From NCBI GenBank assembly GCA_017515925.1, contig JAFWEB010000070.1, positions 1 to 7,057 of the forward strand: DNA of 7,057 nucleotides. The letters are read 5' to 3'. Below the pieces are notes generated by a model that was given only the letters and a program-made list of their open reading frames with translations, was not told the origin of the DNA and searched no databases. Below are positions 1-5,372 of this stretch, one piece after another (position 1 is the stretch's first letter; each line of letters starts with the position of its first letter). The stretch comes from Candidatus Saccharimonadota bacterium (GTDB lineage: Bacteria; Patescibacteriota; Saccharimonadia; Saccharimonadales; Saccharimonadaceae). Made by a program: the position numbers and the translations under genes.

Positions 1-2
1 AC

Positions 3-524
3 TATGGCAACGGTTGTTCATCAAGCATGTCGGCAGGTGGTTCTTCCGTCTCGTGCTCAAGCCGAATTGTTGAAAGTATTTCACCAGTAGAAAATCAAAA
101 AATAGGCACCTATTATAATTTTCAGGCTGCTACTGATGGTACTGGCGCTGCAGTTACAACAGAAAACGCAAATTCTCCAGATACTTTCTGCCCTCTAGGT
201 TGGCAGTTGCCTTACAGTGGCACGGGTGGGGATTATTATGATAAGTCTAGATCGTGGAAATATCTATTTACGAGCTATTCTATCTTAAGCGATCAAGCTG
301 GTTTTATCGCTTTAAGATCTTACCCGCTACAAATAGTTGTGTCTGGCTTCTTTGGCTTTCAAGAAGGCAGAACTTATTCTATGGGCGGTTCTGGAGCGTA
401 TCAAACTAGTTCTGTAGTTTCTTCACTAAAAAATTATCGCATAGTAACATATGCAGCATACATAAATGCAAGTAGTGATAATAAGACGCTCGGCAATACG
501 ATTCGTCGCGTTAATAATTTTTAG
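3..524 (+). CDS. FISUMP-type surface protein, C-terminal part (5' truncated by window edge)
   Basis: The reading frame is open to the left edge (Tyr-Gly-Asn-Gly-Cys precede the first in-frame ATG at 27), so that ATG is internal and about 173 C-terminal residues are visible. They contain a Ser/Gly-rich stretch, then 'GTYYNFQAATDG', 'SPDTFCPLGWQLP', a 'GDYYDKSRSW' segment, aromatic/Gly-rich strands and the ending 'TLGNTIRRVNNF'. This order (YYN..AAT, CPxGW.LP, a final R-V strand) fits the Fibrobacter succinogenes major paralogous (FISUMP) domain, which is common in exported, often multicopy proteins. The usual final 'VRCV' is 'IRRV' here. Export and cell-surface location are inferred from the family, since the N-terminus is outside the window. 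The stop is TAG. A large palindrome begins 8 nt after it. Identification of the domain is fairly secure, but ligand and role are unknown. Confidence 0.75.
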   Translation, partial: YGNGCSSSMSAGGSSVSCSSRIVESISPVENQKIGTYYNFQAATDGTGAAVTTENANSPDTFCPLGWQLPYSGTGGDYYDKSRSWKYLFTSYSILSDQAGFIALRSYPLQIVVSGFFGFQEGRTYSMGGSGAYQTSSVVSSLKNYRIVTYAAYINASSDNKTLGNTIRRVNNF

Positions 525-532
525 TATCCTAA

Positions 533-685
533 TTTTGGCGTCCGGGAAACGAGCCTATATGACCATTTCTGCGGGTAATATATCGCGACGGGCGATAGCT
601 TAGGCGTAGTGTCCCCGTAACGACGGGCGACACAAGCCGGCCCGCAGTGGACATATAGGCGAATTTCCAAAAGGATGCCAGAAAA
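533..685. other. Large branched palindrome / candidate structured RNA or recombination site
   Basis: This gene-free interval between two convergent genes folds on paper into one long stem carrying a branched head. Arms from outside in: 533-543 with 673-684 (TTTT plus GGCGTCC against GGATGCC, one G-T wobble, one bulged G); GGAAA 545-549 with TTTCC 664-668; GCCTATATG 553-561 with CATATAGGC 652-660 (9 bp perfect); CCA 563-565 with TGG 648-650; CTGCGGG 569-575 with CCCGCAG 641-647 (7 bp perfect). The head holds hairpin TATCGC 581-586/GCGATA 592-597, stem GCTT 598-601/AAGC 634-637, and hairpin GTGTC+CCCG 609-617 with CGGG+GACAC 624-633 (one bulged C). Between the second and third stems, 550-552 faces 661-663 with possible tandem G-A mismatches. 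By hand count 63 of 110 bases in 551-660 are G/C. There is no T-run after either outer arm, so it is not a simple terminator. Function and strand are unknown. Confidence 0.8.
586..630. repeat. Direct repeat CGACGGGCGA, two copies inside the palindrome
   Basis: The 10-mer CGACGGGCGA occurs exactly at 586-595 and 621-630, 35 nt apart. In the first copy CGG lies mostly in the loop of the 581-597 hairpin. In the second copy CGGG pairs with CCCG 614-617. Because both copies contain CGGG, the single CCCG tract could pair with either one, giving two mutually exclusive folds or a loop contact. This is read directly from the bases; whether it matters is inference. Confidence 0.8.
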
Positions 686-697
686 AAGAGAAAGAAT

Positions 698-1111
698 CTA
701 ATTCAAGATCTGTGCGTTGCCGGAGCGAATTTCATCTTTTAACTCGCGCAAGGTAACAAGCACGATATCGTGATAATCTGGGCGATTTTTCTGGATCCAT
801 TTAACGGATAGATATTCGCTGATGATATCCCAGGTGCCTTCGGTCACGCCATATTTTTGCAAAATCTTCTTATAAATAGGGTCTGTGCGAAAATCCATAC
901 CAAGCTCACCCACGACTTTGCGGATGACTTGTTGGTTATTTTCCATAATACCTTCAAATTCTTCAATTTGAGCCTCAGATAGACCTTCGCTCATCTTGGT
1001 GCCGACACGGATTTCTAATTCTTCTTGAACGTGGTCAAGGAAAGCTTGCTTTTGGTCCTCTGGGAGATTTGACAATCCCACCTCAGAAAGAAAATTATCG
1101 TCAAATTTCAT
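698..1111 (-). CDS. DUF5663-like small acidic helical protein
   Basis: This 137-residue protein begins 'MKFDDNFLSEVGLSNLPEDQ' and continues through an acidic, probably all-helical segment (residues 20-75, including 'LSEAQIEEFE' at 44-53) to a C-terminal half rich in Lys, Trp and Tyr. The pattern 'FL.E.GL..LPE..K..FL....EELE.RVG..MSEGLSE.Q..EFE' matches my recollection of DUF5663, a family of unknown function typical of Patescibacteria. There is no signal peptide, no membrane segment and no cysteine. It lies 59 nt downstream of fmt on the same strand but has its own good promoter (1118-1146) with the -10 only 6 nt from the ATG, so it is probably translated from a leaderless mRNA. The stop is TAG, 12 nt from the outer edge of the palindrome. 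No function is assigned. Confidence 0.8.
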   Translation of the reverse strand: MKFDDNFLSEVGLSNLPEDQKQAFLDHVQEELEIRVGTKMSEGLSEAQIEEFEGIMENNQQVIRKVVGELGMDFRTDPIYKKILQKYGVTEGTWDIISEYLSVKWIQKNRPDYHDIVLVTLRELKDEIRSGNAQILN

Positions 1112-1117
1112 AATTTA

Positions 1118-1146
1118 AGTATAAGCAATTTAAAAGAAAAAATCAA
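1118..1146 (-). promoter_or_regulatory. Promoter of DUF5663-like gene (leaderless type)
   Basis: Read on the minus strand: -35-like TTGATT (1146-1141), a 17-nt spacer, -10 TATACT (1123-1118), then 6 nt to the ATG at 1111. The predicted transcription start therefore falls on or beside the A of the start codon. No Shine-Dalgarno sequence lies between the -10 and the ATG. Confidence 0.6.
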
Positions 1147-1161
1147 GCAAAAACTTTTGAT
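1131..1161 (-). terminator. Weak possible intrinsic terminator after fmt
   Basis: Just downstream of the fmt stop, the minus strand reads ATCAA (1161-1157), a 10-nt loop, then TTGAT (1146-1142), followed by a T-rich run to about 1131. The stem is short and AT-rich, so it may only attenuate. It overlaps the -35 of the next gene, and the T-run may simply be that promoter's spacer. Confidence 0.25.
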
Positions 1162-1170
1162 ACATTTTGA

Positions 1171-2010
1171 CTAACGGCGATAACCGTTGAGGAAGGACTT
1201 GGCGTCCATGGTCTTTTTGCCGGCAGGCTGGAGAGAATCGATATAAATGGTTTTGCCGTCTTTACATTTTAGAGATAGCTCTTCGTATTCTGGTAAATCT
1301 TGATCTAGCTTCGGCCCATCACCTAGGTGTGCAGCGTGGATAATACATTCGTGTCCTAAAAATTCATATTTAGTTTTTGGCCAGCCGGATAAAGCAATAA
1401 TCTTTCGTAAAATCTCAGCAGAAGTTTCTTTCTCAGGGTTAATAATCGACATGGATTTGTCTAATTTTTGGCAAAATGTAGCCTGGGATTCGTCCTGTTC
1501 TGTATAGTTAGGAAGATTATTTTCGGACAAATGCTCTGCAATCCACTCTGCGCCAGCTACGGCGGTAGAATCATAGATGTTTGATTTTTCTAGAGGGGAA
1601 GCAAAGTATGGGTTGACTAAAGGCAAATCGATAATTTGCTGGAAATATATTGGCCCTGCATCCATAGCAGGAGCTAATTTCATTACACTGACACCAAATT
1701 TACTGTCGCCACGCAAGATGGCAGATTCAATTGGGCTAGGGCCACGGAGATCTGGCAACATGCTTGGGTGAATATTGAGGATGCCTTCTGGTTCAAACAA
1801 ATCCAATACGTCTTGTTTGATAATCACGCCGAAGGATGCGAGCACGCCGTGGAGTTCGCCTTCTTTGTCGGCGGATTTTAGCTTTTTTACTTCTTCTAGA
1901 TCTTCTTTGGTGCGGGCATGAAAAACAATCTCACAGGTGTTATTTAGCACTTTTAATGCCGTGTCGGCTAGCAGTCCGTTGCCAAAGAAAATGATTTTAG
2001 GCTTAGTCAT
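1171..2010 (-). CDS. fmt: Methionyl-tRNA formyltransferase
   Basis: Fmt transfers a formyl group from 10-formyltetrahydrofolate to initiator Met-tRNA in the cytoplasm. The catalytic core is intact: 'NIHPSMLPDLRGPSPIESAI' with Asn79 and His81, and 'APAMDAGPIYFQQ' with Asp117, corresponding to the Asn-His-Asp triad of E. coli Fmt. The C-terminal tRNA-binding domain (about 190-279) ends in the typical 'IYIDSLQPAGKKTMDAKSFLNGYRR'. At 279 residues it is short. The catalytic Asn lies at 79 rather than about 106, so roughly 25-30 residues are missing from the N-terminal folate domain, including the usual PDRPxGRG segment. The ATG lies within the end of def (ATGACTAA, 8-nt overlap), which fits translational coupling and a def-fmt operon. 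The stop is TAG. Identification is secure. Confidence 0.95.
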   Translation of the reverse strand: MTKPKIIFFGNGLLADTALKVLNNTCEIVFHARTKEDLEEVKKLKSADKEGELHGVLASFGVIIKQDVLDLFEPEGILNIHPSMLPDLRGPSPIESAILRGDSKFGVSVMKLAPAMDAGPIYFQQIIDLPLVNPYFASPLEKSNIYDSTAVAGAEWIAEHLSENNLPNYTEQDESQATFCQKLDKSMSIINPEKETSAEILRKIIALSGWPKTKYEFLGHECIIHAAHLGDGPKLDQDLPEYEELSLKCKDGKTIYIDSLQPAGKKTMDAKSFLNGYRR

Positions 2011-2575
2011 CAGGGAAGAGATCCTTGTTTGATTTGATTTCTTTTTCGTAATCGGCAGGGACTAAATCGCCTTTTTCGTCCAAGCGATAAAAGGCCTTTG
2101 AGTCATCCTTGATATGGTCGATAAATAGCACGCCTTCTAGGTGGTCAATTTCGTGCAAAATAGTGCGAGCTAGAAAATCTTCGGCTTTGATGCGAACCTC
2201 TGTTCCATCTTCTAGAAGTGCCTTAATCTTAGCCTTTTTAGGGCGAGGAACCAAACCATAAATCTCTGGTACAGACAGACAGCCTTCGTAATCTTTTTGC
2301 ATTTTACCTTCAGTCTTGATGACCTCGGGATTGATTAAAGCGGTAAAATGATTATTTTTCTTGTCATCAAAATCATCACGCACAATAATAATGCGTTTAT
2401 TAATCCCGAGCTGGGGTGCTGCCATAGCAGTAGTTAGCTCGTAAGGATGCTCGTTTTCCCAGTCGATTGAACTCTTTGTCATTTTGGCAATAATGTCATG
2501 GATTTCATCGTCAATTACGCTGACCTTGGTGGACTTTTTGCGTAGTCTAGGATCTGGGGTTGTGATAACTTTCAT
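2003..2575 (-). CDS. def: Peptide deformylase
   Basis: This metalloenzyme removes the formyl group from the N-terminal Met of new proteins, the reverse partner of Fmt encoded directly downstream. Of the three family motifs, two are perfect: EGCLS at 97-101 and HEIDH at 141-145. The metal ligands are Cys99, His141 and His145, and the general acid/base is Glu142. Motif 1 (GxGxAAxQ) is altered to TTAMAAPQ at 48-55: both glycines are replaced (Thr48, Ala50), while AAPQ and the oxyanion Gln55 remain. The segment before motif 1 (about residues 33-47) looks longer than in E. coli Def. Length is 190 residues, with a charged C-terminal tail. The start codon sits 6 nt after a TGTTATAAT -10 with no ribosome-binding site, so it is probably the leaderless first gene of def-fmt. 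The stop is TAA. It should be active, subject to the effect of the motif 1 changes. Confidence 0.95.
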   Translation of the reverse strand: MKVITTPDPRLRKKSTKVSVIDDEIHDIIAKMTKSSIDWENEHPYELTTAMAAPQLGINKRIIIVRDDFDDKKNNHFTALINPEVIKTEGKMQKDYEGCLSVPEIYGLVPRPKKAKIKALLEDGTEVRIKAEDFLARTILHEIDHLEGVLFIDHIKDDSKAFYRLDEKGDLVPADYEKEIKSNKDLFPDD

Positions 2576-2581
2576 GTCTTA

Positions 2582-2590
2582 ATTATAACA
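2582..2590 (-). promoter_or_regulatory. Extended -10 promoter of def-fmt (leaderless type)
   Basis: The minus strand reads TGTTATAAT (2590-2582), an extended -10 (TGn plus perfect TATAAT), followed by TAAGAC and the def ATG. No convincing -35 is present at 16-18 nt. The same 9-mer with the same 6-nt spacing precedes priA. Confidence 0.7.
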
Positions 2591-2610
2591 TATTTCATCT
2601 TAAATTTCAT

Positions 2611-2640
2611 CCGCTATGCAAACACTCGTTGCATAGCCGG
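2611..2640. promoter_or_regulatory. Inverted repeat between divergent def and racemase-like genes
   Basis: GCTATGCAA (2613-2621) and TTGCATAGC (2629-2637) form a perfect 9-bp dyad around a 7-nt centre. Adding CC/GG outside (one bulged C at 2638) extends it to about 11 bp. It lies about 25 nt upstream of the def -10 and about 60 nt upstream of the plus-strand start. No T-run follows on either strand, so an operator or other protein-binding site is more likely than a terminator. The regulator is unknown. Confidence 0.5.
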
Positions 2641-2673
2641 AAAAATGGATCGGGCAAAGATCACTTTTGGTAG

Positions 2674-2694
2674 TAGTATGGAAAATGAGGCAGG
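2674..2694 (+). promoter_or_regulatory. Possible -10 and ribosome-binding site of racemase-like gene
   Basis: A weak -10-like TAGTAT (2674-2679) is followed 5 nt later by an in-frame ATG (2685). GAGG (2687-2690) lies 6 nt before the preferred ATG at 2697. The two signals favour different starts: leaderless from 2685 or Shine-Dalgarno-led from 2697. The protein alignment does not separate them. Confidence 0.3.
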
Positions 2695-2696
2695 AA

Positions 2697-3323
2697 ATGA
2701 AGACTGTTTTAATATTTGATTATGGATTTTCAGGATACTTACTCGGAAATGAAATCGAAGAGAATCTCCCGGTGGTAGTTAAGCGAATTACAGCCGGCAC
2801 AGAGCAGGATTTGCTAGAGAAAACTAACTGGGATATTATAATGGAATCTGAAATGATGCTCACGCACTACGTTAATCGAGTAGATGCTATTATTTTAGCG
2901 AATCCAATTGTTTCGATGATCGCCAAAGAATATCTAGAAATAGAGCATCCCAACCAATTGTTTATTGGCTATGGCTGGGATTTACCAAAACTAGTAAAAG
3001 ATACGGAAAGGGCTTTGATTTTGGTGCCAAATCGAATCGGTCGCACCGAAGCCTATCAAAGGTTGAAGGCTAAGTGCCAATCCACAGAGATCAACGAATC
3101 TGACGGCCAGAGATGGGTAGAAGTGGTCAAAAGTGAGCAGAGATTAAAAGATACGGAGCTTGGCGAAGAAATAGAAAAAGTACGAAATGGCAAATTAATA
3201 GTTTATAATTCTAAACTCCTGATGATGCGACACAGGCTAGAAGAAAGAGTGGGATGGAAAGTAGAGGTTGCGGACTTTTTTGAGCCTATGATGGAAACGC
3301 TGAGTCAAAGTTTGGGATTATAA
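2697..3323 (+). CDS. Asp/Glu racemase-like protein lacking catalytic cysteines (putative pseudoenzyme)
   Basis: This 208-residue soluble protein is not one I recognise with certainty. Its architecture resembles glutamate racemase (MurI): an N-terminal strand and loop 'VLIFDYGFSG' (4-13) in place of the 'DSGxGG' loop, 'DAIILANPIV' (63-72) in place of 'xIACNTxS', and 'GKLIVYNSKLL' (165-175) in place of 'LGCTHYPLL', followed by 'KVEVADFFEPMMETL' in the position of the final 'IDSAE' helix. Both catalytic cysteine positions align with Ala/Asn and Asn. The only Cys is 127, outside any motif, so racemase activity is unlikely. I chose the start at 2697 because GAGG is 6 nt upstream and the protein then begins directly at the first strand; an in-frame ATG at 2685 and a TTG at 2667 are alternatives. 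It is divergent from def, and its TAA stop overlaps that of priA. The family link is inferred from motif layout alone. Confidence 0.5.
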   Translation: MKTVLIFDYGFSGYLLGNEIEENLPVVVKRITAGTEQDLLEKTNWDIIMESEMMLTHYVNRVDAIILANPIVSMIAKEYLEIEHPNQLFIGYGWDLPKLVKDTERALILVPNRIGRTEAYQRLKAKCQSTEINESDGQRWVEVVKSEQRLKDTELGEEIEKVRNGKLIVYNSKLLMMRHRLEERVGWKVEVADFFEPMMETLSQSLGL

Positions 3324-5258
3324 CAGGGAAGGCGGATTGATTGTAAAATGCATCTTAGAACTATTCGGAAGGCTTTCTAGAGCAGAAAGTAATTGACTGC
3401 GAGAGGTGGATCTGACAATTATCTGCCAGGTATAGCCAGTGGCGGCACGCTCGTGAAAAGCTGGAGTGGGTTTAGAAACATAAAGATGAGGATTATTCTT
3501 CAAAGCTTTGTGATATTGTTTGATATATTTGATTGAAGTTTCCTCGGTTTTATAGGTGACGGCAATTTTAGCGAGGTAGTAAAAAGGCGGGAAATGACCT
3601 TTGCGACGAGCGGAGAGTGCATGGGTGGCAAAGGATTGGTAATCGGCTGCAATCGCTGCCTGAATTACGGGGTGATTTGGTTGGTAAGATTGGATAAAAA
3701 CATCTGCCACATCTAGATGTCCGCGACCGACACGACCAATCACCTGGGTGAGCAGATGAAAAGTGCGTTCCTCGGAACTGTAATCTGGGAGCGACAATCC
3801 AGCATCAGCCTGAACTACACCAACGGTGGCCAGCAGCGGCAAATCTAGTCCTTTTGCAATGGTCTGCGTGCCAATGATAATATCGTAATTTCCATCTTTT
3901 ACTTCTGTAAATCTAGCATCTAGGGTGTCATTTTTGGTATTGTCAGCATCAAATCTGGCGATTCTAGCCTTAGGAAAGAGTTTACCAAGCTCTGCCTCTA
4001 ACAGCTTGGTGCCAAAACCCTTGTGATGGATACTAATGTGTCCGCATTCTGGACAGGAAGACGGAACTTTGGTGCTGGCTCCGCAAGTATGACAGATTAA
4101 TTGATAACTATCAGCGTGAAGAGTCAGAGGTAGGAAACAATTAGGGCAGAGCGCCTGCCAGCCACAATGATCGCAGAGTGTAAGATTAGCTGAACCACGG
4201 CGATTGTGAAAAATCAGAGTTTGACGACGTTTTTCTAAGTTGCTGGTAATATTTTCTAGCAGGATATCAGAGAAGTAACGGTTTTTAGTAAAATTCATTG
4301 GATTACAGAGGTCAACTACATGAAAATTTGGTACTACTGCGGTCTTTTTGGCCTTTTCTGAGAGGGAAACGATTGCACCTCTGGATTTTGCTAGGTAATA
4401 ATCAGATATCAGAGGGGTGGCGGTACCATAAATACAGGGGATATTAAGAGAGCTGGCCATAAAACTGGCGAGTCTGAGTGTAGAATAACGGGGAGCGTTC
4501 TCTTGAAAATAAGTTGATTCGTGTGCTTCATCAATAATAATTAGTCCTAGATTATTAACAGGGAGAAGTAGGGCGGAACGAGGGCCGATTACAATCTGAG
4601 GGGTATCGGACTCTAGTACAGATTCCCAAATTAGATGACGATCGGCCTCTGTTTGGCGCGAATGTAGGAGGACGACTTTCTTGTCAAAAGTCTGCTCAAA
4701 TATTTGTACTAACTGAGAGGTGAGAGCGATTTCTGGGACCAATAGCACCATGGATTTGCCATTTTTTAGTGTTTCTAAAGCCATTTTTAGGTAGATATTA
4801 GTTTTACCGCTACCTGTTACACCATGGAGTAATCTGGTGGTATTAGGGTTATCCCAGAGGGAATTAAGGGCGGTTTTTTGGGCGTTATTTAATGGAATTG
4901 TCGGATTGGTAGAAGCAGGTGTATCGCTAGCTTTAAGTGGTTTTTTGCGACGGTTTTTGCCAATACCAAGGGGCAAAAACATTTTCGCAGCCACCGGCAA
5001 AGGGGAAAGATAATAATGAGAAAGCCAAGAAATGGATTTTAGAATATGAGGTGGGAGAGGTTTTTCGTAGAGGATTCTAGCGATCGGTTTGGTCGGAAAA
5101 TCAACAGATTTAACAGAGGAGAAGACGATACCATAAGTTTTGCTGCGCCCCAGGGGAATTTCAACGATAGCCCCAGGAGCGAGTTTGACATCAGAAGAAT
5201 AGGTCAGCACGCCGCCAGATTCACGAAATTGCCGAATTGGTATCACCTCATAAAACAT
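3318..5258 (-). CDS. priA: Primosomal protein N' (replication restart helicase PriA)
   Basis: PriA is a 3'-to-5' superfamily 2 DNA helicase that recognises stalled forks and reloads the replisome. Order of parts: N-terminal 3'-DNA-binding domain (about 1-105), a short basic linker ('KNRRKKPLK', 101-109), Walker A GVTGSGKT (146-153), DEAH box IIDEAH (241-246), motif III GTATP (278-282), a zinc module with all eight cysteines (362, 365, 371, 374, 389, 392, 402, 405), motif V GTQTIAKGLDLP (463-474) and motif VI QVIGRVGRG (505-513), then the C-terminal domain with 'FPPFYYLAKIAV'. At 646 residues it is shorter than the roughly 730 of E. coli PriA. Small departures are GLDLP for GHDFP and GRVGR for GRAGR. 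The ATG is 6 nt from its -10, so the mRNA is probably leaderless. The stop TAA shares TTATAA with the converging gene. Identification is secure. Confidence 0.97.
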   Translation of the reverse strand: MFYEVIPIRQFRESGGVLTYSSDVKLAPGAIVEIPLGRSKTYGIVFSSVKSVDFPTKPIARILYEKPLPPHILKSISWLSHYYLSPLPVAAKMFLPLGIGKNRRKKPLKASDTPASTNPTIPLNNAQKTALNSLWDNPNTTRLLHGVTGSGKTNIYLKMALETLKNGKSMVLLVPEIALTSQLVQIFEQTFDKKVVLLHSRQTEADRHLIWESVLESDTPQIVIGPRSALLLPVNNLGLIIIDEAHESTYFQENAPRYSTLRLASFMASSLNIPCIYGTATPLISDYYLAKSRGAIVSLSEKAKKTAVVPNFHVVDLCNPMNFTKNRYFSDILLENITSNLEKRRQTLIFHNRRGSANLTLCDHCGWQALCPNCFLPLTLHADSYQLICHTCGASTKVPSSCPECGHISIHHKGFGTKLLEAELGKLFPKARIARFDADNTKNDTLDARFTEVKDGNYDIIIGTQTIAKGLDLPLLATVGVVQADAGLSLPDYSSEERTFHLLTQVIGRVGRGHLDVADVFIQSYQPNHPVIQAAIAADYQSFATHALSARRKGHFPPFYYLAKIAVTYKTEETSIKYIKQYHKALKNNPHLYVSKPTPAFHERAATGYTWQIIVRSTSRSQLLSALESLPNSSKMHFTINPPSLL

Positions 5259-5264
5259 GCCTCT

Positions 5265-5273
5265 ATTATAACA
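5265..5273 (-). promoter_or_regulatory. Extended -10 promoter of priA (leaderless type)
   Basis: The minus strand reads TGTTATAAT (5273-5265), then AGAGGC and the priA ATG. The 9-mer and the 6-nt spacing are identical to those of def. AGAGG could pass for a Shine-Dalgarno site but is only one base from the ATG and would lie upstream of the predicted transcription start. Confidence 0.7.
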
Positions 5274-5338
5274 CCTCTGAAAGTGGTGGTTTTTAGAAAT
5301 AATGTTGTGAAAAATACATATATTTAGCGATTTTGATG

Positions 5339-5372
5339 TATAATAAAAAATGAAGGAGAAAAGAGAGGTAAA
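5339..5372 (+). promoter_or_regulatory. Promoter -10 and ribosome-binding sites of wHTH-recJ operon
   Basis: A perfect TATAAT (5339-5344) lies 28 nt before the ATG, so transcription should start near 5350. The short leader holds AAGGAG (5353-5358) and AGAGG (5364-5368, 4 nt from the ATG). The second is correctly spaced for the 5373 start. No clear -35 is visible. A loose AT-rich dyad, AAATA 5312-5316/TATTT 5321-5325, covers the -35 region and might bind a regulator, perhaps the product of the first gene itself; this is weak. Confidence 0.6.

Noticed and set aside
533..685. Intrinsic or bidirectional terminator for the two convergent genes
   Set aside because: The outer stem is preceded by T and followed by A on the plus strand; neither strand has a T-run after the closing arm, and the structure is far larger than a terminator.
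533..685. Classical integron attC site
   Set aside because: I could not find the paired RYYYAAC / GTTRRRY core sites at the ends, and no integrase is in view. Only the general folded-palindrome idea is kept.
1577..1771. Plus-strand 64-aa ORF inside fmt
   Set aside because: It is antisense to the Fmt catalytic core.
2667..2696. TTG start at 2667 for the racemase-like gene
   Set aside because: It adds a non-homologous 'VVVWKMRQE' stretch, has no ribosome-binding site, and overlaps the possible -10 at 2674-2679.
5272..5288. CACC/GGTG small dyad upstream of priA
   Set aside because: Only 4 bp with a 9-nt loop, which is expected by chance.
5046..5327. 93-aa plus-strand ORF over the start of priA
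   Set aside because: It is antisense to a well-conserved PriA N-terminal domain and has no recognisable protein features.
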